Made by a program: the position numbers and the translations under genes. A stretch of DNA of 64,000 bases from Apium graveolens (taxonomy: Eukaryota > Streptophyta > Magnoliopsida > Apiales > Apiaceae): assembly GCF_009905375.1 (NCBI RefSeq), contig NC_133652.1, positions 18,526,850 to 18,590,849 of the forward strand, given 5' to 3'. Shown piece by piece: positions 35,505 to 47,264 of the stretch; within the stretch, counting starts at the first letter, position 1, and each line of letters starts with the position of its first letter. A model generated the notes under the pieces. It was not told the origin of the DNA. It worked only from the letters and a program-made list of their open reading frames with translations, and did not search any database.

Positions 35505-35861
35505 ATTCCTCCTTGAAAAAGATGCTTGTTGGTCTTCTTTTAGCTGTGTCTTAAAATGGTAAGGTTTTTTTTTTACAAGGAGATTTTCTGTCTTAAAATG
35601 GGCACATTCTAACAACCATTTTTTTATGATCTGGTTGATTATAATTGCCGAGGATTTTGTTTTGTGCATACAGGGGCTCATTATTATAATTGAGAATGAG
35701 CCGTTCTAAATTTGTCACCTAAGAGAAGTCGTATTATAAAAGAAAAACTACTAAAATGTGTAGTCATGATCAATTAACCACTTCTTGGATCATGATCTTT
35801 TCAATTAAAATTACATTTAGTACTCTTCTCTTAAAATTGCGATTTATTTTGCTAAATGATA
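35505..35861. other. Spacer without recognisable gene
   Basis: AT-rich, with short homopolymer runs and no domain-bearing frame on either strand. Confidence 0.5.
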
Positions 35862-36077
35862 CTCCCTCCGTCCCAACGGATTATATACGTTCACTGTTTG
35901 CACGCATTTTAAGGCTTCTAAAAAATATAGTTTGTAATTTATTTATTTTTTTGAATAAAAATTTAAACATAAAACTTTATTCAGAATTTTTTTTAAAAAA
36001 TATTATGGAATTATACTTTAAAGGAGCATTGAAAAGCGTGCCAAAATAATGTATAGAATTCAATGGGACAGAGGGAG
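35862..36077. mobile_element. Stowaway MITE (Tc1/mariner type)
   Basis: The terminal inverted repeats are CTCCCTCCGTCCCA at the left and TGGGACAGAGGGAG at the right, with TA dinucleotides on both sides (35860-35861 and 36078-36079). Ends, TA target and 216-bp length are the classic Stowaway signature. A 97-codon frame across it is not a gene. Confidence 0.9.
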
Positions 36078-36477
36078 TATCAAACTATTTTTTTTCCAAT
36101 ATTTCATATCGTATATGAGTGACATGCATAGTGTAGTACCTAGATTTAAGTCATTAATTTAGTCTACATAAAAATTGTTGGACTTTTACATGTTTGCTAA
36201 TTTATTTTTTTCCGCGAGGTAGGTGAATTTTTTTGACATATACGGACGTAAATTGAACATTTCTGATGTTGGTATATCTTGCAACGGTGCAGAAGTCTTT
36301 TTCTTCAAGAGTAATAAAGGGTAAATACCCGTGACGTGTGCAATTATATTTTATCTTTCCCCTGTTTGTTATTTGCTTAAGCAATGTCATATCGGTAATG
36401 ATTGATAATAGTTATATCTTGAGAAATAGTGATCGCGGTTGATATTTGATCCCAGCTTATGGATTATTGTCCACCAG
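36078..36477. other. Probable intron or 5' flank of the TRF4-like gene
   Basis: No coding segment resembling the upstream exons of the nucleotidyltransferase family was recognised here. The stretch ends in an AG (CCACCAG) directly before the first recognised exon. Confidence 0.4.
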
Positions 36478-38254
36478 GTTTTTTAGTGAAGGAAGGTCAT
36501 CTCTCATTTCCATTGAAGACCCACAGGTTGCCCACTTTAAGTTTTCATTTGTTTGCAATTCATTGAAGTTCTGGATATCTTAGTTAGCTTTTTATACTTA
36601 TTCCTATAGGGCCAAACCAGTGGTTTTGGCTACTTCTCTTACTCCATAGGAGATTCGTTTACTTCCACTGTGATAAGCCTGACCAAATTGAAATGTAAAT
36701 ATTGGAAGCTGTATAGGCTTATAGTTTATAAATTTACATGGTGAATTATGGATATAGAACTAGCGCAACTCAAACTATCAAAACCCTTAACCTGCATAAG
36801 GAAACGACTCAGTAATATTGACATGCGATACTGCTTTTGTGATAGGCTCCAGAGAATGATATAGGGAAGAACTCCTTCAATTATTTCCAGGTCAGTATCT
36901 GATACCATCTACTATTCTTGGAATGATATATTTATTATTTTTTTCCTGTACACTATCGTGCATCTCTCAGAATAAAATATGAAAGGAACTGGGTCTCTGA
37001 TACTTTCAAGGAAAAGATATTTATAGATGCGTAAGTAAGTCCTGACAGTTTGTTAATGTCATACACTATTGTAAACCGCAGATTACAAAGACTTATATGA
37101 AGCGTAGCCAGAAGGATAATATAGTCCATACACCAGAATAAGTTATTGTGGCGGGGACTGAGAAAAGAGTACAAGGGGAAGGGGAAAAAAGAGGGTGGGT
37201 AGCTAGAATTTTATTTTATTTTCATTGCTAGTTCGAACACACTCACATACCCACCTTGTCTTTAACAAGGTTCGAACGCTCAACAATCCGTAAAGGGGGC
37301 GGGAGAGATATCATACCACTACACCAAGAGGTGTTGGTTGGGTAGCTAGAAATTTGTGAGTCTCTTCTTTTGTTTCTGTTCGGAGGGAACCGGGTCCCTC
37401 AAATGCTCAGTAACTTTTGACCCTTGTAGTCATCTACTTCTAGAGTGAAATTGATTTAATAGTAAAGCTGTTTTTCTCTTGCATTGAATGTGTGCTTCAT
37501 TTTAGTTTACAGTTATTTCCATTAATCATGAAGTATCAAATAGCATGACAGTTACTTAAAATACTATATAATTAATGATTTATGTCGTATGGGCTGGGCT
37601 GGCTACAAAGAAAGTGGCCTAGGTTGAGAGCACTTTCACCATTCCTCTCTATCTATGAGTGCAGTACTTACATAGTTACATTCATACTCATATGTCCCGT
37701 GAAATCGAAACGTGGTTTGATTCAAACAGGTCCAACAGTCTGATAAACCAACTTTTTTTGTATGATTGGACATGTAGGTGAGATCTGCTTTTTCAATGGC
37801 ATTCTCAACGTTGACGAACTCAAAGACCATCTTGGCCCTCGGGCCCAACAAGAGCATTCTCGGCACCATAATCAGACCGGATGCAGTGCTATTAAACCGA
37901 AAAGGAAGTTGTAATTTGGAGGTGACATTTAATAAGTTGCTCCCAGGAGCAGGGGAACAGTTGCAACCAGAGTACAATGATCAGGAGGGTTTGGCTTTCA
38001 ATTGGCAATTAGGTAATGAAGAAGAACCACTCCCCCGAGGAAACGGGGTTTCTGAAAATTGCAGTATACAGTCATCTGGAAAGAAGAGGAAGTCCTCCAA
38101 GGTGAAAAAGCTTGGTAAGAAGTTCAAAGACAATGATGATCTAGGGTGGATTGCATATGAAGAAAGTACTTCAAGGAACGAGAAGAGTGTTAAGAAGAAA
38201 CGTTGGAGACATTTACGTAATAATGGTGAGGGGCAGGTTATGGTGGAGATCTGA
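36478..38254 (+). CDS. TRF4/PAPD5-like non-canonical poly(A) polymerase, last three exons
   Basis: Three exons join in phase 0. Exon a is 36478/36479-36526 (FFSEGRSSLISIEDPQ, donor CAG|GT). Exon b is 36846-36890 (APENDIGKNSFNYFQ, acceptor GATAG, donor CAG|GT). Exon c is 37778-38254 (VRSAFSMAFSTLTN, then GPNKSILGTIIRPD, LLPGAGE, EEEPLPRGNG, ending TGA). The ISIEDPQ...NDIGKNSFNYFQ...RSAF order is typical of the PAP-associated domain end of TRF4-type nucleotidyltransferases, which add short poly(A) tails for nuclear RNA surveillance. The basic tail (KKRKSSKVKKLGKK) could be a nuclear localisation signal. The catalytic domain exons are not visible; they may lie in or beyond the gap or be lost. 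The acceptor of exon a is weak. Within these exons there is no stop or frameshift. Confidence 0.75.
37209..37338 (-). mobile_element. tRNA-derived SINE in intron
   Basis: On the minus strand it begins CAACACCTCTTGGTGTAGTGG, containing an A-box-like TGGTGTAGTGG. A B-box-like GTTCGAACC follows about 50 bp later, and it ends in an A-rich tail (AAAATAAAATAAAA). It is flanked by the perfect 13-bp duplication TGGGTAGCTAGAA (37196-37208 and 37339-37351). Pol III boxes, tail and long target duplication together support a SINE. It lies in the intron between exons b and c of the TRF4-like gene, opposite in strand. Confidence 0.8.
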
Positions 38255-39016
38255 GTCGTACATGTTGATCATTTCACCAGTGTGTTCTGTATTTATCAAA
38301 CTATCTGGCGCAATGCCTCTTTCTCGGTAGCTTTAGGGGGTTTTGTTCTGTCATTGGTGGACATGGTAAGTTAACAGAGAGTTGCTAGTCCCAAAATTTG
38401 TCTTCCCTTAGATCCCCTGCACTGTGCACTTGGGCCATGTACCCAGTTCATCCATCTAATATACTGCTGAATTGATGTCATTGTTAAGATGAGCAAGCGA
38501 TGTCGAATGCAGTTATGGCTTGCTGCACTGCTGCAAAAGTGAAGTTGTCAACCATTTGACCTTCATTTGTGCATTGAACGTTCACCAATGTCCAATGCTT
38601 CTCATCTCATTTTTTTAATGATAGCAAGTTTTGTGTTGAACTTTACTTGTTTAGAATATAAATTTTATGATCAAGTCCTTAGGTCAGTCTAAATTTCTAG
38701 TACCTTCATCCTCTTTCTCAATGGGAGAGATAGTTGTTTGCTTAAAGAGTAGGCAAGATCTTCATGTAGCTGATTAGATTTACAATCTTCACTATAGCAG
38801 TAAACGGATTTGTGGTAAAAGGATGTCTGAACACATAGGGTTATAAAATCTGGCAAGCAACAAAATGAAAAACTGTGCTATTGATTAGTAATGGCGTTTT
38901 TTTTGTAATTTCAGAATATCATATTTGAGAGTGAAGGCCAATATTAAACATAATTAACACGGTTGTGAAATGTCTAGTTCATTAGTAATTGATTGTTGGC
39001 TATTAATTAATTGCTG
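38255..39016 (+). other. 3' UTR and downstream flank of the TRF4-like gene
   Basis: No further coding segment. The first few hundred bases are less AT-rich than the later part, as expected of a 3' UTR. The polyadenylation site could not be placed. Confidence 0.45.
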
Positions 39017-39556
39017 TAAGGGCCGGTAATTTTGTATATAAGCAACTCAATGTACACACCGGACTACCGTTATATATTTATTGACACGAAAATAATGGGT
39101 TTGGTTTGATATTTTTTGTAAATATACGGATGAATTTGGTGTCGGTTTTGTGTTTATAATTGGGTATACGACACGAAATGAAAGTACACAAAATAAATAA
39201 ATATTTAAATAAATTTAAAAAATTTATAAATACATATCTTACAAAAATATTTTATATATAATATTTACTGAAAATAGATACAAAATAGATTCAAATTTAA
39301 ATTTCATAGTACTTAACTGCATTTGAGTTTTTTTTTGAGTTGAGACTTGATTAATAAAAATTAATATTTAAATATTTTATTTATCATTACTTTTATTATT
39401 AATTTTAAATTATACGAAACACGACACGAAACGTACACGAAATGAAGGTACACGAACACGAAACGAAACAAATTCTTAACAATTCGGATTTGATTAGACA
39501 TTCATGATACGAACACGACATGATAGTACGTAAAACAAACGAATTGCCAAGCTCTA
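39017..39556. mobile_element. hAT-like MITE candidate
   Basis: The left end TAAGGGCCGGTAATT and the right end AATTGCCAAGCTCTA are imperfect inverted repeats. The inner part is rich in ACACGAAAC/CGACACGAA motifs. This resembles the TAGGGCTGGCAATT-ended non-autonomous repeats common in plants. No clear 8-bp duplication was found. Confidence 0.45.
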
Positions 39557-39729
39557 GGCATTCTGCTATCACAGGGATTTGGACCCGAAGTGATGGGCAT
39601 CGATTGTTCGGCCAAATATTAAAAATTGGTTATAAATGTAAGGATGAAGGTTAACACGATTACGAGATAAACAAATCTGAAACCGAAATCAGTGGTCAGT
39701 GTGTTCCCTATTGAATTCGTATATATTAA

Positions 39730-39905
39730 AAGGGTCATGTTCCCTGATAATCATGTGTCTGATAATCATGTCTCAGGGAACTGTTAACCAAAACACTGTT
39801 AACCAAAGAGTCCTGTTCCCTGATAATCATGTTCCGCAGAACGCTGCCCTTCCGCGCTTATTATGGGCGGAACGGCTGACCTTTCCGCAATTAATAACCG
39901 TGGAA
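39730..39905 (+). repeat. Left terminal inverted repeat of the MULE
   Basis: Shares with the right end (inverted) the outer AAGGGTCATGTT, a CCCTGA-AATCATGTGTC block, GGAACTGTTAACCAA and the subterminal CTGCCCTTCCGCGCTTATTA. Spacing differs by indels. A TCCCTGATAATCATGT motif is repeated three times here. Confidence 0.75.
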
Positions 39906-40062
39906 GCACTGTACTTGCAGTTTATAACTCTAAAACGATCACACTTTCCTTTTTATGAAACTTTTGTCAAATTGAAGAGCAAATTTGGGGGAATTATTGG
40001 TTTTTTTACCCCAGTAAATACATTTGATAAGCTTAATTTCTTACCTTTTTCTTGTTGTAATT

Positions 40063-42498
40063 ATGGATAAAATGTTTGCTAGGTTTGGAGTTAAAAAAAC
40101 TTTGAAAAAGTGATAATGCTGTAAACAGTGAGGTTGATGTTAGTGGTAGTTGCTTACGTAATGATAATGTAGATTATGTTAACCTTGTTGATGACTGTGA
40201 TGAAGATATTTTTGTTAGTGAACATAGATTTGAAAATGAAGATTTGCATGAAAATAGTGAGTTTATGCATGATAGTAGTGGGACTAGGGATAAGAATGTT
40301 GTTGGGGAAAAATATATTGTAATTCCTTTCTTGAGTCAAAATTTCCCGAATTTGGTAGCCGCCGAAAATGTAATTAGGGCCTACACTTTGAGAAATGGGT
40401 TTGCAATTAAGATCCAAAATACTTAAAGGCGTGTGGACAAAACAATATATGCCCGTACTTATGTTTCTAATTTAGCGGGAGAAAACCGCGATAAAGAACC
40501 CGTTGAGGATGAAGAAGTTTTGATAGGAAGTGTAGGTAGTGAGAAGAAGAAAAGGCGTAGAGATACACTTCCCAGAAGTGGATGTAAATTTAGGATTTAT
40601 GTGATTAATAGGCGAAATACAAGGCATTGGGAGATAACATCGTTGGAGTTAATCACAATCACGAAGTTGTGTCACCTTCGAAGATGAGTTTGATTAAAAG
40701 GGAGCGACATGTAACCGCCGCTCAAAAGAATGTAATTAAGAGTTTTCATGTTTCGGGTATTGCGCCTAGACAACAGATGAATATATTTGAAAAAATGCAC
40801 GGAGAGAGGAGCAAGTATGGTTTTATGCCCAACACTTGAGAAATGTCGTGCGTGATTTTAGAAAAGATAATTTGGGCGTGAATGATGCTCAAGCGAGATT
40901 GGATTTTTTACATCGGTTAAAAGAGGAAAGTGGAGGAATTTTTTTTTATTCGGACTCTAATTGATGAAGAAGGAAGATTGAAGTGCCTTTTATGGGTTGA
41001 CCCCCGGTCGTTGTTGGCCTACAAAAATTTTGGTGATGTGGTTGCATTCGATACAACATATATTCCGTTTGTGCCGTTCACCGGGGTGAATCATCACTAT
41101 CAATCGGTTCTCTTTGAATTTGCACTAATGCGTGATGAATTGAAGACTACATTTAAGTGGGTTTTGGGTACTTGGTTAGAGGCCGTTGAAGGAAAAATAC
41201 CTTTGGCTATTATCACTGATCAAGATCAAGCGATGCCGGGGGCAATTCAATCTCAACTATCAAACACGACACATTTGTTGTGTTCGTGGCATATTAGTAA
41301 CAAATTTTCGGAGAAACTTTCAACCTATTTTGCAAAGGAAGAATTTAAAGGTGACTTCAACAATTGCATATATCACTCGTGGACCGAAGAAATTTTTGAG
41401 GATAGCTGGAAAACATTGATCTTGAAATACAAGTTGGAGGATAATACATGGTTGCAAAGCTTGTATAATTTGAAGCATAAGTGGATCGATGCTTATACAC
41501 ATAACTTTTTTTTCCGGGGTCAAAAAATAACATCAAGAAGCGAATGAATGAATGCCTTTTTTGATGCGTATGTAGGGTCTTGCACAGGGTTGAAAGAATT
41601 TGTTGATGGTGCACAAAAAGCTTTAGAAAGACAATTTATGCGTGAGAAAGAAGAGGATTATAATACACGTCACAAAATTCATTGCATGCGAATGAATACC
41701 GCGTTGGAGCACCGTGCCGCTTCCATTTATACCAAAGAGATGTTCAAAAATTTCGAGACCAATTGGCTGAGGCGCAAAGTACTTTGTGGAAAAGGATAGA
41801 GATCGTTCCTTAGAAGATGTGGAAGATACGTACTACAAATGTTATCGACCATTAATGGTTGAGTCTAAGAGAACCACTGATCTTGTTACCTTCAACAAGT
41901 TGTCGTTTTGGGGTTCTTGCATATGTAGAATGTTTGAGAATTCGGGCATGCCGTGTCGTCATATTATTGTTGTGTTGACAAAGAGGCGTGTGGCGAAATT
42001 ACCAGAATATTTTATGAAACGGAGGTGGACTAGGGATGCCAATAGAGTTGATGGTGTGTTGCCATATCACATGCCCGAAGATGATGCCTCATCCCATGAT
42101 TTGACTTCAACGGAAAGATTTAATCACATGACTTTGCTCACTATTGGGTTTAGTCATAGTTGCATGGCATCGAAGGAACGTTATAAGTATGCCGTGAGAG
42201 TTATTAATCGAGAGACCGAAATCATTGAGAAAATGCCCGTTCATGGGGTTGAAGGTGTTGGAAGTGAATTTGATACCAAAATACTCAAGAAAGTGGAGAG
42301 AAGTTGCATGAAACTATTCTTGAACCCGTTGTTTTAAAAACCAAAGGGCGCAAAAAAGAGCACCGAATTAAAAGTCCCGTTGAGGAACTTGCAAGGAAAA
42401 AAAGGAAATGCGGACATTGTAACATTGAGGGACATGATGCTAGAAAATGTTTAGTGAAAATGGAAGAATTGAAAAAGAGTCAAAGTGGCCAATTGTAA
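40063..42498 (+). pseudogene. FAR1-type MULE transposase, degenerate
   Basis: In order: FAR1-type zinc-binding region (about 40310-40690, with AAENVIRAYTLRNGFAI and a basic KKKRRRDTLPRSGCKF); MULE catalytic domain (40930-41547) with VAFDTTYIPF and AIITDQDQAM supplying two acidic residues, plus LLCSWHISNKF; SWIM zinc finger (about 41890-41960, C-x-C...PCRHIIVVL); and a terminal CCHC knuckle (CGHCNIEGHDARKC, about 42412-42453). This is the layout of the transposases from which FHY3/FAR1 factors derive. A stop at 40424-40426, another at 41545-41547 and several frame changes show it is no longer functional. Confidence 0.85.
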
Positions 42499-42652
42499 TT
42501 CAAATTTTATATAACACTATCTTTTATATAAATAAAAATAAATAAATAAATAAATATATATATATTGTTTTGTCGTTCTTTACACTTATATTGATTTTAG
42601 TAGTTCTACCTCATTTTGCTAACATGCATTTCTTCTTGTATATGTAGGTGAA

Positions 42653-43162
42653 ATGACCAATACTTCGGATGATGAGTCGGTGTCTCATGTTATCAACACA
42701 TTCTCGGACTCGGACTCCGAATTTGAGGATTGTATGTCACCAACATTTAGCGAGTTGGATGTAATCGCTCGTGAATGGGGCGAGGAACTAGCACGGTTTA
42801 ACGAAGGACCTCTCCAAGTGGAGGAAGAAGACCCGGAGTTGCACCCTCCCAAAGAAGAGGCATATCGTTCTAGGGTTTTGGCCGAAGTATGCCATTGGTT
42901 AACCCATCCTTGCAAGTTTGTAAGAGTGTGGAGCAATGTGCCGCCTTACTTTCTCCCCTTTTTGAACTTGGGTAACGAGTCACCCGATGACCCATGGAGA
43001 CTATCCGAATGGGATGGCGGTAAAATTGTGAAATGTGATAGGATTGCGGACATACGTAAGTTGAGGCCTCGTGAGGGTGCCACCCGGGACCAAGTACGCA
43101 TTGATCACGTCAAGGGCTGGGTGTCCCACCTACGTGGTGACGATACCACCGCATGGGTTTGA
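42653..43162 (+). CDS. Hypothetical acidic ORF in MULE
   Basis: A 169-codon frame starting MTNTSDDESVSHVINTFSDS. The N-terminal half is acidic (about residues 1-65). The second half has tryptophan-rich segments (VCHWLTHPCKFVRVWSNVPP, DPWRLSEWDGG) that look folded. It lies 150 bp after the transposase on the same strand, following an AT-rich stretch ending in a possible splice acceptor (TGTATATGTAG). It may be a later exon of the transposase gene or a second element gene. I recognise no family. Another open frame overlaps its end to about 43316, suggesting a frameshift. Confidence 0.45.
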   Translation: MTNTSDDESVSHVINTFSDSDSEFEDCMSPTFSELDVIAREWGEELARFNEGPLQVEEEDPELHPPKEEAYRSRVLAEVCHWLTHPCKFVRVWSNVPPYFLPFLNLGNESPDDPWRLSEWDGGKIVKCDRIADIRKLRPREGATRDQVRIDHVKGWVSHLRGDDTTAWV

Positions 43163-43806
43163 AGGCGTGCACCATGGTGCAAATTCACTCTCTAAGACTG
43201 GTCGAGCACCATTCCCGTCACCATATGGAATGATCACGAGACCAATGTCGAAGTCACTGAAGGTGTGCTACGCGAAGGTTGTGTTGTTGTGCTCTATTGG
43301 GTTACATACATTGTGAGGGCCGATGCCCCCCGGGGGTCTCAACGCACCGACTATCGGGCGGCTTCTGTAACTTTTTAGAGATATTTAGTTAGTTAAGGTA
43401 GCTCATACGAGAATTCCCTTTGTTTAAGTATTTTGTTGTATTTTGATGTAATTTTGTCAAACTAGACAAGTTATGCACTTATTTGGATTTGAATTGCGAC
43501 AATGATGTAATTTCTATTTTGACATTGATCCATTACTTGAAAACTTATTATGTCGAAATATAACTTTATTTATGTGATATGAAGTGAAATGCACTTTTAT
43601 TTTGTAATATTTTATGCTTTCATGCATGGAAATTTAAATGCAAAGTTGGCAAAATGACATTAAGCTCGTCATTATAATAAAGTAATGCTTAAAATTTGAA
43701 AGTCATAAGTAGTGATGTTGTAATCAATATTTTATTCCATAATGCAGTTCATATAGTTGAAATACATCATTATTTTACAGATTTCAAAGAAAAAAGGAGT
43801 TAAATT

Positions 43807-43905
43807 TTTCAAAAACTTTATGTCCTTTCCGCGAAAAATAACCGCGTAATGCATTAACCCTTCCGTGCTTATTTTACGCGGAAAGGACAAAAAGTTTTTT
43901 TGAAA
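43807..43905. repeat. Palindrome with MULE-terminus-like arms
   Basis: Arms of about 28 bp pair around GTCCTTTCCGCG...CGCGGAAAGGAC, with flanking TTTCAAAAA/TTTTTTTGAAA. The middle contains CCCTTCCGTGCTTATTTTA, close to the subterminal CCCTTCCGCGCTTATTATG of the element's ends. It sits between the plus-strand and minus-strand gene sets. Confidence 0.75.
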
Positions 43906-44299
43906 TGTTCCATTTGTAATGGCACATTCCCACCCGTTTTACAGGATACCAACAACAATCAACTGTTATATCATCAGTATAACAACAACAAGCCTGTCCA
44001 ATTCCAAAAAAAAAATTCATCAAAATTACGCACCCCTCCAAATATGGCCCAAATCGCGAAATTTTTTCAAAACCCACACAAGTTGAAGGGGGCCATTATA
44101 TACAAAAATCAATAAAAACAGAAACAAAAAAGCTAAAAAGGGGACGGGAATTGGACACGGTCGATAAATGACGATATAAACGAAACACGTGTCATTTGTA
44201 ATTAAACCGAATAAAAGGTACGTGATGATGTTCAAATGTAATGAACAAGTTCAACTAAACTACACAAGTTCACCTAAACTACACAACTAGACGAATGAC

Positions 44300-46367
44300 C
44301 TAACTGGTACTCTTTCCGGTTACCCTCTCCATCCTTTGCCTCATACTATGTGTTAGTATGGGTTTAGCCATCCCTCTTTGAAGCTCCTTAGCAATCCTAT
44401 AACGAAAGATCTCCATGTCCGACACATCCCAATGCACTTTAGCGAGGTCATATCCCTGCAAGGTATAGTCCATATATTTGCACACGTACACACCGCAATC
44501 TAGGTAATTATATTGTTTAGGCATTGCATCCCAAACATGAACTAAAGGCTCTTCCTCTGGGACATTTCTATTCTTGCCAACATAACGAAGCATACTTCCA
44601 ACAAATCCAACCTAACACAAAACAAAAACCATCAGTTCACGAAAGTAATAAGGAAAGAATTCAAAACTACAATATAAGGTGTCGTCAAGGAACTATTACC
44701 ACACACTCTTCTTCTTTGGGATATTTAGCGTTGTAGTTCATAGGATCAAGTATCATCATACCCCATTCCTTCACAGAAAATACCATGAGAATCCAATGAT
44801 TATTATTCACATTTGCGGGAACAAATATGTAGTCCACCTGGTTAATTGGTGGATCTACCCCATAACTCGCCCAAGTAAGAAAGAAATGCATGGTTTTTGC
44901 AGAAAAGGGAAGTGAGTAGTCTACTTTCTTCCCCAACTCTATAAAAAGTTGATCCATGAAGTAGTATGAAGGCATCCTCGTATACACCCCAGCGACAACT
45001 ATGGCTTCCTCACGATCACGCAACAACCACTGCAAGAAACAGGTTATCACACAATAATTATAAAATATAAAAATTTAAAATGAAATAAAAGGAACAACAT
45101 AAATGAGAGAAGGTTAAAGATTATACCATGTAAGCATATATGATCCTATCATCTAGCCATCCTTTGGGTTGAAAACTCTGCATATATTTATGTCCAAGGT
45201 CCATATAAGATCGTGTTTAATAGGACCAATCCTGGGAAAACCTCCCCATCCCCAATCCCTCCTAATAGCCTCTATCCTCTCCTACTTCAGTCTCTTATTT
45301 ATCTCCCATTTCTCTTCCACAGAGCGGCGAATATCCATCTTCTCAGCCCTCAAAGATGACCCTGATGCAAATACAGATGCCTGTGTAGGGGCCTGTGACA
45401 CCTGCTGAGACGGCAGTGTCATGTTAATGACATCGGGCTCTCGAATCCCTCCAACTGTAGGCCTCATCGCCTCGGGAGATAGCTGAACATGCTGGAACAC
45501 TGGAGTCTTATATGACGGACCTCTAACATCCTGCATGAATCGACAGTACGGCTCAAATAAAATAAGGGCAATCCTCCCAAACTCCTGCTCATACTCAGGT
45601 GGAATATTGCTATCCATGCCACCTTAACCTCCTTCCCCTTCACCTCCTTCCCCTTCTTCCCCTTAGGCTCCTCCTCCGCCTCCTAATCGGCCTCTTCCCT
45701 CCTCCTCCTCATTAACCACCCTCAACGGCCTAACCCATAACTCAGCAACTAGATAAGAATCCTTGATAGGATCAGGAAGAGGTCTCTCAATCAAGAACCG
45801 CTCATATGCCCACAATTACAACAACCACGTACAACAAGCAATCCTCTCTATGAAGACTCTGTCTCATGCCACCTTCACCTCCTCTTCATCCAACGGCTCA
45901 AACCAATGTCTCATAAAATACCCCAAGCCACTATCCAGACCGTCGCCAACTAACGAATGTCTAGCAACCGATAAACCCAAGATATAGCCAACATCCTCCA
46001 AGGTCACTATCATTTCCCTCTGTCTCATGAAGAAGGTGTTGGTCTCGGGATGCCACCTCTCCACAAGTGCCGTGACAAGCCTCGCATCATTCGGCAAAAC
46101 CACACCCGAATTTGCAAACATACCAAAACCAATGCTATGCAACACCTTCTGTGCATCAGATAAAACCCACATACGCATGTTCCTGTTCCCACAATAACAC
46201 TCCAAAGGACCCCGCTCGTGTCCCTCCCAAATATCCGAACTCAAATGATACTCGTTATGAAAGATAATGTCATGACTAACTGGACCCGACAATATGTTAT
46301 CCATCCTGAAACAATATAAATAAAAACAATTCAATAAACTAAGCGTAAACGATATAATCCACATCAA
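44300..46367 (-). CDS. Plant mobile domain plus Ulp1-like cysteine protease gene
   Basis: Minus strand, several exons. 46367-45864 carries a plant mobile domain (LVTALVERWHPETNTF, MIVTLEDVGYILGLSV), the fold found in MAIN/MAIL proteins and many transposons; translation may start at the internal MDNILSGPV. A linker frame follows (45617-45282). The C48 (Ulp1/SUMO-protease type) domain then starts with PKGWLDDRIIYAYM (about 45180-45127), an intron 45126-45030, exon 45029-44700 with NNNHWILMVFSV and ILDPMNYN (His and Asp), intron 44699-44612, and exon 44611-44300 with YLDCGVYVCKYMD (Cys). The visible triad is complete and both intron borders are GT-AG. Whether one transcript joins the two domains is inferred; stops near 45620-45860 make the middle uncertain. 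Confidence 0.7.
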
Positions 46368-47264
46368 TTCTCAATCATATAAGCAATACTTTAATATTCT
46401 ATTCAACAATTTAACCACTTTCACAAACATTCATCTCCCGAAAGAGTAACACAATCATCCTATTACATATACAACGAACTATATTATCAAAAAAACTTCA
46501 TGGTTCTCAGCAATCATTCGCAACTATGACATTCACGGAATCATTCAATTATATATACAACTATACAATCATTAGAAACAAGGACATGAAAATCACAAAC
46601 TAAATCCATATGATATTCATTATATTCTATCAATCAACATTAGCTTACATTATGTAGTTGTATAAACTATACCAAATGGAAGTTCAATGCATTATCCACG
46701 TATACACCGCCAAATTCATCTGCAGTGTACGAGTAATCAATCAATTTTTTAATCGAAGAACAATTGACAATTTAAAATAATGCAGTCTGCATTTTAAATT
46801 ACACACGAACTTTAAACTCACAAGATCACAACATATACAATAACAAAACCCGTTTTTAATTGACCCGGACATTATTATTACAAAAATTAACTGTCTAGAC
46901 AGGTGTATTACATTACACAAACAAGAGAGATTAAACAACATAATTATGCAATATACGTGAATACATACACGATTACATACACGGATTACTAACAACAACA
47001 TAATCCCACACAGATTAATTACGAATCGTGTTCAAGAACCCTAATAACCAGATTGAACACCAATAACCCGACCCAACACGACCAAACTACATAAAAAGAT
47101 AAAAATCGAACCTTTTACGTTGAATGATTCGTGTTTATGCTTTCTCCTCTCGAATCCGTCTCCAATCGCCCTCCTACAACTCAAAATCGTGTTTATATTG
47201 TGTTGAATCGTGTTTGAAACCTACACTAACTGCTATCCGGGTTTAAAACTATGTTTAATCGACT

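Noticed and set aside
35756..36049. 97-codon frame
   Set aside because: Runs across a Stowaway MITE and its flank; not a gene.
37240..37338. Functional tRNA gene
   Set aside because: A- and B-box-like motifs are present but no cloverleaf, anticodon arm or T-run terminator; the 13-bp duplication and A-rich tail mark a SINE.
37636..37977. 113-codon minus-strand frame
   Set aside because: Antisense to the last exon of the TRF4-like gene, whose plus-strand reading has family motifs and splice borders.
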